From positions 248,001-312,000 of the forward strand of contig NZ_JANHDI010000001.1 of NCBI RefSeq assembly GCF_024494595.1: a DNA stretch of 64,000 bases. The letters are read 5' to 3'. Each line of letters begins with the position of its first letter. Within the stretch, counting starts at the first letter, position 1. The notes under the pieces were generated by a model. It was not told the DNA's origin. It worked only from the letters and a program-made list of their open reading frames with translations, and ran no database searches. The position numbers were made by a program, and so were the translations under genes. Positions 9,550 to 18,548 of the stretch are shown one piece after another. The DNA comes from Halobellus rarus. Its GTDB lineage: Archaea; Halobacteriota; Halobacteria; Halobacteriales; Haloferacaceae.

Positions 9550-10260
9550 ATGGACGAGAAGACGGCCGAACTCCGGGACCTCTTCGTGGAGACGACCGGC
9601 GAGGAGACCGTGACCGAGTCGCAGTCGACGCCGCGCGGCACTATGGGGAGCGACCGCGACGACGAGGCCGTCGACGACCGGGTGACGGAACTCATCGAGA
9701 CGATGCGCGAGCGCTACGAGTTCGCCTCTCCGCTCGCGACCCCCGACCTCCGCCGCGTCGTCCGCGCGTTCTTCGACCCGGACGCGGGGGCCGCGGACGC
9801 CGAGTCGTGGTCGGCGGAGGCCGACAGCGCGCTCGCGGACTCGCTCGCCGCCGACGTCGATGGCGGCGATGTCTTCCGCGCGCGGATGGATCTGCACCTC
9901 GTCGGCGACGCGGACCGGGACGGACCGGTCCCGTACGACCGCCTCCGCCGTCGCGTGCTGGAATCGGCCGAGGACGGCTTCGGCCCCGTCCGGACGGATC
10001 TCGACGACGACGCGCTGGCGGCCGAACTGGCCGCGGCCGTCGACGAGGAGACCGCTGCAGCACTCGATCCCGAGGCGGTCCGCCGCGCCCGACTCGTCGT
10101 CGAGGCCGAACTCGCCTCTCGACAGGTGAACCACCGCTTCCGCGACGCCTTCACCGACCTGCTGACCGACGCGGACCTGTCGACTCGTCTCGCGACCGAC
10201 GCCCGCCGCGACGGGCTGAAAGAGGCGACCGAGGACATCGAAACCGACGTGTCGTTGTAA
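9550..10260 (+). CDS. Conserved haloarchaeal protein (Cmi4-like), upstream of mcm
   Basis: A 236-residue, strongly acidic, mostly helical soluble protein without known catalytic motifs. Regions of note are a disordered start, a helical pair ERYEFASPLATPDLRRVVRAFF, and a C-terminal helical stretch rich in Ala/Glu/Arg. I recall homologues annotated 'conditioned medium-induced protein 4' next to mcm in haloarchaea; this is from memory. The ATG at 9550 is chosen because the upstream extension to 9520 needs a TTG and would approach the biotin operator. It is divergent from bioY and lies 121 nt ahead of mcm in the same direction. Confidence 0.75.
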   Translation: MDEKTAELRDLFVETTGEETVTESQSTPRGTMGSDRDDEAVDDRVTELIETMRERYEFASPLATPDLRRVVRAFFDPDAGAADAESWSAEADSALADSLAADVDGGDVFRARMDLHLVGDADRDGPVPYDRLRRRVLESAEDGFGPVRTDLDDDALAAELAAAVDEETAAALDPEAVRRARLVVEAELASRQVNHRFRDAFTDLLTDADLSTRLATDARRDGLKEATEDIETDVSL

Positions 10261-10381
10261 AGCCGCGAGCGGAGCCGAAACGGCGGTCTTCTCTTTCCGA
10301 TCGACACCGATCGGCGCCCCCCGACTACTTTCACTTCTCTTGGCGAAGACTCTTACCCGATGAGGACCCTACTCCGGTGCG

Positions 10382-13300
10382 ATGGCCCAGGCCCCCCAGG
10401 ACTCCCGCGACCTCACCGATCGGTTCATCCAGTTCTATCGGAAGTACTACCGCGACGAGATCGGGACGCTCGCGCAGAAGTACCCGAACGAACAGCGATC
10501 GCTGTACATCGACTACGACGACCTCTACGCGTTCGACGCGGAACTGGCCGAGGACTACAAGCAGAAACCCGACCAGATCCGCGAGTACGCCGAGGAGGCC
10601 CTCCGCCTCTACGACCTGCCCGCCGACGTCAAACTCGGGCGCGCGCACGTCCGCCTGGCGAATCTCCCCGAAACGGTCGACATCCGGGGTATCCGGGTCC
10701 ACGACGACCACATCGGCCGGCTGATCGCGGTCCAGGGAATCGTCCGGAAGGCGACCGACGTCCGACCGAAGATCACCGAGGCGGCCTTCGAGTGCCAGCG
10801 CTGCGGGACGATGACGTACATTCCCCAGTCGGACAGCGGCTTCCAGGAACCGCACGAGTGTCAGGGGTGTGAGCGTCAGGGGCCGTTCCACGTCGACTTC
10901 GACCAATCCGAGTTCGTCGACGCCCAGAAGGTGCGCGTCCAGGAGAGCCCCGAGGGCCTGCGGGGCGGCGAGACGCCGCAGAGCATCGACGTCGACCTCG
11001 AAGACGACGTCACCGGCCGGGTGACCGCCGGCGACCACGTCACCGTGACGGGCGTCCTCCACATCGAACAGCAGACCTCCGGCAACGAGAAGACGCCCAT
11101 CTTCGACCTCTACATGGACGGCGTCAGCGTCGAGATCGAGGACGAGGAGTTCGAGGACATGGACATCACCGAGGCGGACGTCGCCGAGATCGTCGATCTC
11201 TCGAACGAACCCGACATCTACGAGAAGATGGTCGCCTCCGTCGCGCCGTCGATCTACGGCTACGACCAGGAGAAACTCGCGATGATCCTCCAGCTGTTCT
11301 CGGGCGTGACCAAACACCTCCCGGACGGGTCGCGGATCCGCGGCGACCTGCATATGCTTCTCATCGGAGACCCCGGTACGGGTAAGTCCGCTATGTTGCA
11401 ATATATCCGCAATATCGCACCTCGATCCGTCTATACATCCGGGAAAGGCAGTAGTTCGGCCGGGCTTACTGCAGCGGCCGTCCGCGACGACTTCGGCGAC
11501 GGACAGCAGTGGACGCTCGAAGCCGGTGCGCTCGTCTTGGCTGATAAAGGGATTGCGGCCGTCGACGAGCTAGACAAGATGCGATCGGAGGACCGCAGTG
11601 CAATGCACGAAGCGCTCGAGCAGCAGTCCTATCACCCTGAATCGGAGGTTCTCCTCTCCGATGGCCGTCGCGTCGAGATCGGGCCGTTCGTGGATTCGAT
11701 GATGGAGAAGAGAGACGGAGAAGTCGTCGACGGCGTCGACTGCGAGATCCTCCCCGTCGACGACGTGGGTGTCCACACCGTCGACCTTGACACCAACGAC
11801 GTGGAAAAAGTGCCGGTCGACCGCGTGAGCAGACACGAGGCACCCGACGAGTTCGTTCGCGTGTCCTTCTCGAACGGCCGGTCGGTGCTCGTCACGCCCG
11901 AACACCCGATGTTCGTCGAGTCCGGCGGCGAGGGCGGAACGACTGACGCTCGCGACATCTCCGAGGGCGACTTCGTCCCCGCGCCGCGGAAGCTTCCGAA
12001 CTCCGCCGCGCCGATGTCGCTCGAAGATGAAGCCCATCAGGGCCGCGAGCGCGACGTCGACCTCCCGACGGAGATGTCGCCCGACCTCGCGGAGATTCTC
12101 GGCCTACTGACCGCCGAGGGGCACTCCTACTCCGGCGGTCGCACCCACGAGATCGGCTTCTCGAACCAAGACGAGCGGCTGCTCGATCGGGCCGGACGGC
12201 TGATGGCCGACGTCTTCGGTCTCGACAGCACAGACGCCGTCAACGGGGTCGGCACGACGACGAAGCGCTGGGTGTCGACGAAGCTCTACCGCTGGTTCGA
12301 GTCGAACTTCCCGGAGGTGATGCGGGAGTCGCGGGAGAAACGGATGCCGAAGGCCGTCCTCGGCGCGTCGGAGGAGGAGATCCGACGGTTCCTGGTCGGT
12401 GCGTTCGCCGGTGACGGCGGCGTCGAGAGCGAGGCGATGTCGTTCTCGACGGCCTGTCACGGACTCGCGGAGGACTACGCCGACGCGCTCCTGAAGATCG
12501 GTGTCGCGTCGCGGATTCACCACGATAGCTCCGAGGACGCGTGGAAGACGTACGTGATGGGTGATTCGACGGAGCGCTTCGTCGAGGCCGTTGTCGACCC
12601 CGCGGACGATCGATACGAGAAAGCGCGAGCGTTCGTCGATCGGAGCAACGCGACGGAACGGCATCACGACGTTCTCCCGACGAGCGCGGCGAGGGAGATT
12701 CGCTCGCTCAAACGGCTGCTCGGCGTTCCGCTCGACGGCCGGTTCCGAACGGCGCTCGACGCGGGATACGGCGTGCGAATCGGCACGGTCCGATCCGAAG
12801 TCGCGTCGCTGCGGGACAGAACCGAGACGATTCGGTCCGATGTCGACTCGGCTTCGACGCTCGCGGGGGCCAGAGACCTCGTCGGCTGGTCCGGACGGCA
12901 ACTCGCCGAACGCCTTCCGGGCGTGACGACGAGCGCCGTTCACTATGCCGAAGACGGCGGATACACGGATCAAAAGCGAACCGAAATGCGAGACGCTGCC
13001 GTCGACGCGATCGAACGGTCGCTCGCCGAGGCCGACGAACGACTCGACGATCTCGAATCGCGTTGTGACCTCCGGTACTACCGCGTGACCGACGTCGAGA
13101 CGGTTCCGAACGAGGGCGAGCACGCCTGCGAGTGGGTCTACGACGTGACCGTCGAGCCGACGAACACGTTCGTGAGCGGGGGCGTCGTGCTGCACAATTC
13201 CATTTCCGTATCGAAGGCCGGCATCAACGCCACCCTCAAATCCCGGTGTTCGCTGCTCGGCGCGGCCAACCCGAAGTACGGTCGTTTCGACCAGTACGAG

Positions 13301-14065
13301 CCGATCGGCGAGCAGATCGACCTCGAACCCGCGCTCATCTCCCGCTTCGATCTGATATTCACGGTCACGGACAACCCCGACCCCGAGACCGACGCCGAAC
13401 TCGCAGAGCACATCATCAACACGAACTACGCGGGCGAGCTCAACACCCAGAAGACGAAGGTGCCGACCTCGGAGTTCACCGACGGCGAGATCGAGAGCGC
13501 GACCGAGGAGGTCACCCCCGAGATAGACGCCGAACTCCTGCGGAAGTACATCGCCTACGCGAAGCGCAACTGCTATCCGACGATGACCGACGAGGCGAAG
13601 GAGGTCATCCGCGACTTCTACGTCGACTTCCGGGCGAAGGGGGCCGACGACGACGCTCCCGTCCCGGTGACGGCGCGGAAGCTCGAAGCGCTCGTCCGGC
13701 TCTCGGAGGCCTCCGCGCGACTCCGGCTCTCGGATACGGTCGAACGCGAGGACGCCGTCCGCGTCACCGAGATCGTCGAGTCGTGTCTCCGCGACATCGG
13801 GATGGATCCCGAGACGGGAGAGTTCGACGCCGACATCGTCGAGACCGGAACCTCGAAGAACCAGCGCGACCGGATCAAGGACATCAAGCACCTGATCGAG
13901 GAACTCGAAGACGAGTACGAGGAGGGCGCGCCGGTCGAGCAGGTCATCGAACGCGCGGGCACGGACCTCGGCTTGGAGGAGACGAAAGCCGAAGACGAGA
14001 TCGAGAACCTCAAACGGAAGGGGGAGCTCTACGAACCGCGGCAGAGTTACCTCCGGACGACGTGA
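10382..14065 (+). CDS. mcm: MCM replicative DNA helicase with intein
   Basis: A 1227-residue precursor. Removing the 524-residue intein leaves a 703-residue MCM, the usual archaeal length. The N-terminal domain has the zinc finger (CQRCG ... CQGCE, about residues 137-165) and OB fold. The AAA+ core has Walker A GDPGTGKSAM (residues 329-338), Walker B IAAVDELDKM just before the intein, sensor 1 GAANPKYGRF and the arginine finger SRFDLIF after it. A C-terminal winged helix ends the protein. It unwinds DNA at the fork as a hexamer. The exon between about 11351 and the intein uses A/T-ending codons far more than the rest (see findings). Its stop codon overlaps the start of the next gene. Confidence 0.97.
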   Translation: MAQAPQDSRDLTDRFIQFYRKYYRDEIGTLAQKYPNEQRSLYIDYDDLYAFDAELAEDYKQKPDQIREYAEEALRLYDLPADVKLGRAHVRLANLPETVDIRGIRVHDDHIGRLIAVQGIVRKATDVRPKITEAAFECQRCGTMTYIPQSDSGFQEPHECQGCERQGPFHVDFDQSEFVDAQKVRVQESPEGLRGGETPQSIDVDLEDDVTGRVTAGDHVTVTGVLHIEQQTSGNEKTPIFDLYMDGVSVEIEDEEFEDMDITEADVAEIVDLSNEPDIYEKMVASVAPSIYGYDQEKLAMILQLFSGVTKHLPDGSRIRGDLHMLLIGDPGTGKSAMLQYIRNIAPRSVYTSGKGSSSAGLTAAAVRDDFGDGQQWTLEAGALVLADKGIAAVDELDKMRSEDRSAMHEALEQQSYHPESEVLLSDGRRVEIGPFVDSMMEKRDGEVVDGVDCEILPVDDVGVHTVDLDTNDVEKVPVDRVSRHEAPDEFVRVSFSNGRSVLVTPEHPMFVESGGEGGTTDARDISEGDFVPAPRKLPNSAAPMSLEDEAHQGRERDVDLPTEMSPDLAEILGLLTAEGHSYSGGRTHEIGFSNQDERLLDRAGRLMADVFGLDSTDAVNGVGTTTKRWVSTKLYRWFESNFPEVMRESREKRMPKAVLGASEEEIRRFLVGAFAGDGGVESEAMSFSTACHGLAEDYADALLKIGVASRIHHDSSEDAWKTYVMGDSTERFVEAVVDPADDRYEKARAFVDRSNATERHHDVLPTSAAREIRSLKRLLGVPLDGRFRTALDAGYGVRIGTVRSEVASLRDRTETIRSDVDSASTLAGARDLVGWSGRQLAERLPGVTTSAVHYAEDGGYTDQKRTEMRDAAVDAIERSLAEADERLDDLESRCDLRYYRVTDVETVPNEGEHACEWVYDVTVEPTNTFVSGGVVLHNSISVSKAGINATLKSRCSLLGAANPKYGRFDQYEPIGEQIDLEPALISRFDLIFTVTDNPDPETDAELAEHIINTNYAGELNTQKTKVPTSEFTDGEIESATEEVTPEIDAELLRKYIAYAKRNCYPTMTDEAKEVIRDFYVDFRAKGADDDAPVPVTARKLEALVRLSEASARLRLSDTVEREDAVRVTEIVESCLRDIGMDPETGEFDADIVETGTSKNQRDRIKDIKHLIEELEDEYEEGAPVEQVIERAGTDLGLEETKAEDEIENLKRKGELYEPRQSYLRTT
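11627..13198 (+). mobile_element. Intein with LAGLIDADG-type homing endonuclease inside MCM
   Basis: Residues 416-939 of the precursor, inserted between EQQ and SISVSKAG. It begins with Ser (SYHPESEVLLSDG, splicing block A), has block B (VLVTPEHPMF), two dodecapeptide motifs (LAEILGLLTAEGH and FLVGAFAGDGG), block F (VYDVTVEPTNTFVSGG) and ends in VVLHN followed by Ser. A Ser1/HN/Ser+1 set is sufficient for standard splicing. The endonuclease motifs keep acidic residues (Glu in the first, Asp in the second), so DNA-cutting activity may remain. The boundaries were placed by comparing the flanks with the uninterrupted MCM sequence EQQ-SISVSKAGI known in archaea. Confidence 0.93.
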
Positions 14066-14349
14066 TGGACCGAATATCCGCGCTCCGGAACGTCGAAGAG
14101 GCGCTGCGTGACTTCGAGGCCGGGGAGTCGGACCTCGCGGCGACCGAACAGCGCGTCGTGACGGTCCTCCGGACGTACGCGACCGACTTCGAGGGCGAGG
14201 AGGGCCTTCGGGCGTATCAGGCGACCGGCGACGGCCGGGCACACGGCCTCGTCGTCGTCGCCGAGAGCGAGGGTGAGGCCCGCGAGCGCATCGCGGACCT
14301 GCTGGACGAGGACCCGGCGGCGCTCGACGCGGACATCTCGCCGGTGTGA
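14065..14349 (+). CDS. Small acidic haloarchaeal protein downstream of mcm
   Basis: A 94-residue, very acidic soluble protein. It starts with a helix (SALRNVEEALRDFEAGESDLAATEQRV) followed by an alpha/beta segment (LRAYQATGDGRAHGLVVVAESEGEARERIADLL). Its ATG shares one base with the mcm TGA, so it is translationally coupled to the helicase. It probably belongs to one of the consecutive haloarchaea-only DUF families that follow mcm (DUF7854 from memory). The tight coupling hints at a role with MCM or at least co-expression. There is no motif from which to state a function. Confidence 0.8.
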   Translation: MDRISALRNVEEALRDFEAGESDLAATEQRVVTVLRTYATDFEGEEGLRAYQATGDGRAHGLVVVAESEGEARERIADLLDEDPAALDADISPV

Positions 14350-14431
14350 ACCGGTCCCGGACCCGCCGGTGTGTGTCGGTTTCGCCGGTGTAGGTGGGTT
14401 TTTATTCCGCCCCGGGAATCTGGGCGTAGCC

Positions 14432-14770
14432 GTGTTGCTAGTGGTGACGTACTCGCGTCGAGCGCGCGAGACGCTGCGAAACGCCTGCCGGGCGCACGAG
14501 GAGACTGTCGTCAGGCGGTTCGGGCGCGCCGCGCTCCTGCGAGAGACGGAGTACGGCGCGTTTCTGGCGTATCGGCTCCGGGAGCGACACGCCGCGGACG
14601 TGCAGGTCGAGCGGACCGAACCGTTCAACGAGTTCGCCGACGCGCCCGACGCCGTTCGCGAAGCCGCAGCGGCCTACGAGGCGCGGGAATCGCCGAGCAC
14701 GCCGTACGACCGGTTCGCGACCGGGACCGACCATCCGAACTCCGACGCGATGCGAGAGCGGGAGCTGTGA
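14432..14770 (+). CDS. Small haloarchaeal protein of the mcm-linked cluster
   Basis: A 112-residue soluble protein, less acidic than its neighbours (RRARETLRNACRAHEETVVRRFGRAALL, then an acidic tail). No catalytic motif is visible. The start could be GTG at 14432, 14441 or 14444. I favour 14432 because a T-rich TATA-like run (TTTTTATT, about 14397-14404) lies about 30 nt upstream. It is separated from the previous gene by 82 nt and overlaps the next by 3 nt. It is probably one of the haloarchaeal DUF families (DUF7855 from memory). The function is unknown. Confidence 0.75.
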   Translation: MLLVVTYSRRARETLRNACRAHEETVVRRFGRAALLRETEYGAFLAYRLRERHAADVQVERTEPFNEFADAPDAVREAAAAYEARESPSTPYDRFATGTDHPNSDAMREREL

Positions 14771-15684
14771 CCGGCGGCGGCTTCGATCGGCGCTTCGCGA
14801 TCCGTCTCCCGGACGGGACCACGGAGAGCGGTCCGATCGCCGACCTCCGCGACGCGGACGCCTCGGTGGTTCCCGCCGCCTCACAGCTTCAGCGAGCGAT
14901 CCGCTGCGGGGGACCGAACCCACCTGACGGCCCCGCCGTCCACGCGCCGCCTCCCGGCCGGGTTCACGCGCACGTCGCTCGGCTCGCGTCCGATACCACC
15001 GTTCGAACGCGCCCCGCACTCGCGGCGGTCGCCGCCGACCGCGGAGTCGAAACGCCGCACGACGACGACCTGGCCGACGCGATCAGGTCGTTCCGGGCGC
15101 TCTCGCCCGCACCCGTCTGTGACGCCGATCTGCGAACTGCGCGGCGTCGCGCCGCCGAGGCGGGGGCCGAGACGGAGCGACTCAGAGAGCGGGTCGCCAC
15201 CGTCCGCGGGCGGGTGACCGCGCTCCGCGATGGGGGCTCCGCGGACGACGAGGCGTTGACCGCCGCGGAGGCGTCGCTGTCGGAGGCGACCCGGCGGCTC
15301 TCGGAGGTGGCGACGGAACGCGTCGCCGCCGCCCAGCGGTTAGCGCTCCTCGAAGAGCGCGCTCGAAGCGCCCGAGATCGGCGGGAAACCCGACTGCGAC
15401 TCGAAGATCGGATCGGGAACCTCGAACGGGCGGTCCGGGCAGCCCGTATCGACGCCGTCGCGGACGACTTCCGCGACGCTCGCCACGCGCTCGCCGCCCT
15501 GAGCCGAGACGCCGACAGCGATGTCGACTTTTCAGGGATAGCGTCGGGTCTTCTCGATGCACTGACCGTCGTCCGGATCGCACCGATCCGCGCGCCCGTC
15601 GTCGCCGCCCCCGAGGTCACCGCCGCCTTCGGCGGCCCTCGCCCGGCGTTCGAGGCGCTCGACTCGCCGCTCGTGATCCGATAA
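14767..15684 (+). CDS. Coiled-coil haloarchaeal protein of the mcm-linked cluster
   Basis: A 305-residue protein with a globular N-terminal part (residues 1-115), a long predicted coiled coil rich in Glu/Arg/Ala (about residues 120-235, for example AEAGAETERLRERVATVRGRV and ERVAAAQRLALLEERARSA), and a hydrophobic C-terminal segment ending in VVAAPEVTAAFGG. The coiled coil suggests a structural or partner-binding role. The GTG start at 14767 overlaps the TGA of the previous gene (GTGA), so the two are translated together. No enzyme motif is visible. From memory it corresponds to DUF7856. Confidence 0.8.
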   Translation: MTGGGFDRRFAIRLPDGTTESGPIADLRDADASVVPAASQLQRAIRCGGPNPPDGPAVHAPPPGRVHAHVARLASDTTVRTRPALAAVAADRGVETPHDDDLADAIRSFRALSPAPVCDADLRTARRRAAEAGAETERLRERVATVRGRVTALRDGGSADDEALTAAEASLSEATRRLSEVATERVAAAQRLALLEERARSARDRRETRLRLEDRIGNLERAVRAARIDAVADDFRDARHALAALSRDADSDVDFSGIASGLLDALTVVRIAPIRAPVVAAPEVTAAFGGPRPAFEALDSPLVIR

Positions 15685-15747
15685 GACGCGGTATCGCCCG
15701 ATAGGCGGCCCCGACGGTTTACGTACTAGCGCGGGACTAGAACCGGC

Positions 15748-16683
15748 GTGCAAACCGCTTTCGACGTCACTGATTCGACTGCCGAATCGGCCCCGCCCGT
15801 CGACGGACCGCTGGAGACGGGCGTCTCGACGACGGCCATCGCGGGCGTGACGCTCGTACGGGTCGAGCTACGCAGCACCGTGGACGCCGACCTGCGCGTC
15901 CGGGTCGCGAACGAACTCGCCGGCCCCGTCCTGCCGCCGCGTCGAGAGGGCGTCCCAGCGGCCGGCTGGGACGCCGACGGCTTCCGTGGGGTCGTCCCCG
16001 CGTCTGGACGCCTCGGCGTCGGTTACGCGTGTCCGGTGTCGGCTTCCGAGGAGCGCCCGACCGCTGACTCCGACCCCGCCCGCGAGCCATCCGCGGCGGA
16101 GGACGATCCCGACGCGGTCTCGATCGATCTGCTCGGCCCCGCACACGGAACGGAAGCACCTCCGGATGCCGTCGCGACGACGATCCGATCGCTCGGTCGG
16201 GCCGCGCCGCCGGTCGACGCCGTGCCAGTCGGCGCTGACGCAGGCTCGTTCGGGATCACCGCGAGAGAGGCGACCGATCCATCGATCGACGCGCCGGACG
16301 CACCGGACGCGCTCCCCGCGGCGATCGAAGAGTGGCTCGACGCGGTCGAATCCCGCGTGGGGCGCGCCGAGCGGCTGACGGGGGCCTCGGCCGCGGAGGC
16401 GACGGCGGTGCTCGTCGACTCCGGCGGCATCGACGCGCTCGCACACCTCCCCGAGTCGGTTGCCGCCGACGAGTCGACGCTGCGGGCCGTGAGAGCGCGG
16501 GTATCGGAACTCGCCGAACGCGCAGCGGCGACGGACGCTCGGCCGGTCGTCTCCTCGCTGTCGGCGGCCGCACAGCGGGAGCGGTTCGACGACGCGACGC
16601 TGTCGGGTGGAGACCGATGCGCCGGCTTCCAATCGAACGGGGACCGATCCGTCGACTTCCGTTCGAACGGAGCCGACCGGTGA
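15748..16683 (+). CDS. Haloarchaeal protein of the mcm-linked cluster, upstream of MinD-like ATPase
   Basis: A 311-residue soluble acidic protein. The N-terminal 90 residues have an immunoglobulin-like beta pattern (GVTLVRVELRSTVDADLRVRVANEL, followed by GFRGVVPASGRLGVGYAC). An acidic disordered linker and a helical C-terminal region (PAAIEEWLDAVESRVGRAERL) follow. The last residues are polar and repeat-like (QSNGDRSVDFRSNGADR), encoded by near-duplicate DNA. The start is GTG at 15748, 63 nt after the previous gene. Its stop overlaps the GTG of the ATPase gene. The function is unknown; the coupling suggests it is a partner of that ATPase. Confidence 0.78.
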   Translation: MQTAFDVTDSTAESAPPVDGPLETGVSTTAIAGVTLVRVELRSTVDADLRVRVANELAGPVLPPRREGVPAAGWDADGFRGVVPASGRLGVGYACPVSASEERPTADSDPAREPSAAEDDPDAVSIDLLGPAHGTEAPPDAVATTIRSLGRAAPPVDAVPVGADAGSFGITAREATDPSIDAPDAPDALPAAIEEWLDAVESRVGRAERLTGASAAEATAVLVDSGGIDALAHLPESVAADESTLRAVRARVSELAERAAATDARPVVSSLSAAAQRERFDDATLSGGDRCAGFQSNGDRSVDFRSNGADR

Positions 16684-17348
16684 TCGTCGCCGTCACCGGC
16701 GGCAAGGGCGGCGTCGGCAAGTCGACGATCTCGATCGAACTCGGCGCGGCTCTCGACGCGACGGTCGTCGACGCCGACCTCGGGATGGCGGACCTCCCGA
16801 CCGGTCCCGGGCCGGACCTCCACGACGTGCTCGCCGGTCGCGCCGCTCCCGCCGAGGCGGTACGGGAGGGCTGCGGTCCGGTTCGGCTGCTCCCGTGTGG
16901 GCGCTCGCTCGCGGGCGCTCGCGCGGCGGACGTGGGCGCGCTCGGTGAGACGCTCCGCGCCGTCGAGGACGCCTACGGCGACGTCGTCGTCGACTGTCCG
17001 GCGGGGATGAAGGCCGACGCGGGCGTCCCGCTGGCGATCGCCGACGCCTGCGTCGTGGTGGCGTCGCCGCAGCCGTACGCGCTCGCCGACGCCGTTCGCT
17101 CGCGAGAACTCGCACGCGAACTCGACGCGGGACTCGTCGGCGTCGTCGTCAACCGCGTCGTCGACGATCCGCCGACGTCGGCCTTCGAGGAGGTGCTGGG
17201 AGCGCCGGCGGTCGCCGTTCCGGCGGACCCCCGCGTCGGGGAGACGGTCCCTTCGTTCCGACCGGTCGTCCGGTCCGCGCCGTCGACGCGGGCCGCCCGC
17301 GCGGTGACGGCCGTCGCGGACGCGGTGCGTCGAGCGAAACGCGTGTGA
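16680..17348 (+). CDS. MinD/ParA-type deviant Walker ATPase
   Basis: A 222-residue cytoplasmic ATPase. It opens with the deviant Walker A motif GGKGGVGKSTIS (residues 7-18) including the signature Lys, then VVDADLGMADL (switch I region, with Asp), and VVVDCPAGMKADAGVPLAIADACVVVASP (switch II and beta-strand). These are the hallmarks of MinD/ParA proteins that dimerise on ATP and position DNA or protein complexes. There is no clear C-terminal amphipathic membrane helix. The GTG at 16680 overlaps the preceding TGA (GTGA); an ATG at 16617 would need a 64-nt overlap. It is the last gene of the mcm-linked run. Confidence 0.9.
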   Translation: MIVAVTGGKGGVGKSTISIELGAALDATVVDADLGMADLPTGPGPDLHDVLAGRAAPAEAVREGCGPVRLLPCGRSLAGARAADVGALGETLRAVEDAYGDVVVDCPAGMKADAGVPLAIADACVVVASPQPYALADAVRSRELARELDAGLVGVVVNRVVDDPPTSAFEEVLGAPAVAVPADPRVGETVPSFRPVVRSAPSTRAARAVTAVADAVRRAKRV

Positions 17349-17496
17349 GCACCCGGCAGCGAGTGCGGCCGCTACGGGACATCTATCGGCAATCCCCGCT
17401 TCCGGAGCACCGAGACCGCTCTCGGTCCGCACCGTAATCGTCGTATTCTATCCGCGATAGTCGCGTCAGAGCGACGTCCGAGGGGCCCCGTTCCGC

Positions 17497-18384
17497 TTAC
17501 TCGTCGTCGCTGAGCGCCTGGTACGTCGACCGCAGCGTCACGGGCGTGACGCCGGCGGCGTCTGCGGCGTCCCGCTGGGTCAGGTCCGCGCCGACGTCGC
17601 GACCCGCGGTGTACAGACACGCGGCGGCGACGCCGCTCGGGTGTCGGCCGGCGACGATGCCGCGCTCGGCCGCTTCGGCGACGTACTCCCGGGCGCGCCG
17701 TTCGACGTCGCCGGAGAGGTCGAGTCGAGAGGCGAAGCGGGGCACGTACTCCGCGGGATCGATCGGTCCGACGGGCAGGCCGAGTTCGCGGTTGATCGCG
17801 TCGTAGGCGGCGGTCTGCTCGTTCTCCGTCGCCTTCGCCACGTCGGCGACCTCCTGAACCGTACGCGACACGCGAGCGACGCGGCAGGCCGCGTAGACGC
17901 AGGCCGCGGCGAACCCCTCCAGCGAGCGGCCGGGGAGCAGGTCCTCCGACTGGGCGGAGCGGAACAGCGAGCACGCGTGGTCTCGAATCCGGTCCGGAAG
18001 CGACAGCACGCCCGTGAGCCGTCTGATCTCGGTGAACGCGTACACCTGATTGCGCTCGCGCTTCGAGGAGATGCGCGCGCGGTTGTGCTGCCGGCGCATC
18101 CGCGCGAACTGTCGGCGCTTCCGGCCTTTGGCCCGCGTCGAGCGACCGATCTTCGTCGACAGCCCCCTGTCGTGACGCGAGCGCGTCAGGGGCGCGCCGG
18201 TCCGCTTCGGATCCCGATCGTCGTCGGCGAAGGAGCGCCAGTCGGGGCCGTGGTCGATCCGGTACTCCGAGAGCACGAGTCCGCAGTCCCCGCACAGGGT
18301 CTCCCCGCCGGCGGTCTCCGGGCGACCGCCGCATTCGGGGCAAGTGTTCGTCGTCGTGGCGGCGTCGGCGGGTGCTTCACTCAT
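17497..18384 (-). CDS. tfb: Transcription initiation factor IIB (TFB)
   Basis: A 295-residue archaeal TFB that joins TBP at the promoter and recruits RNA polymerase. The zinc ribbon is CPECGG ... CGDCG (about residues 15-40), followed by the B-reader region and two cyclin repeats (about residues 105-195 and 200-290). It is shorter at the linker than the canonical H. salinarum TFBs, and haloarchaea carry many paralogues, so it may serve a promoter subset. The ATG at 18384 is preferred to the GTG one codon earlier. A strong TATA element (ATATTTAAAA, 18411-18420) lies 27-36 nt upstream. It is convergent with the ATPase gene (148-nt gap). Confidence 0.95.
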   Translation of the reverse strand: MSEAPADAATTTNTCPECGGRPETAGGETLCGDCGLVLSEYRIDHGPDWRSFADDDRDPKRTGAPLTRSRHDRGLSTKIGRSTRAKGRKRRQFARMRRQHNRARISSKRERNQVYAFTEIRRLTGVLSLPDRIRDHACSLFRSAQSEDLLPGRSLEGFAAACVYAACRVARVSRTVQEVADVAKATENEQTAAYDAINRELGLPVGPIDPAEYVPRFASRLDLSGDVERRAREYVAEAAERGIVAGRHPSGVAAACLYTAGRDVGADLTQRDAADAAGVTPVTLRSTYQALSDDE

Positions 18385-18410
18385 CACAATTGAAACTCGG
18401 TCGCGAAGCC

Positions 18411-18420
18411 ATATTTAAAA
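18411..18420 (-). promoter_or_regulatory. TATA box of the TFB gene
   Basis: ATATTTAAAA on the top strand (TTTTAAATAT on the gene's strand) is about 30 nt before the TFB ATG, the normal spacing for a leaderless or near-leaderless haloarchaeal transcript. Confidence 0.65.
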
Positions 18421-18548
18421 GCGTGAGAAAACCGGTGGATAGACCCTCTTCAGCGGCTGATAACCAACCGATAACCGGTAGGTAGTGAGAATCAGATAAG
18501 ATAATCGAAACGAACCTTCTTATCGGAACGGGCGGAGACACAATCACG

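Noticed and set aside
12104-14242. A 712-codon open frame on the minus strand opposite the mcm intein
   Set aside because: It is antisense to a certain coding region, compositionally random and lacks a start signal.
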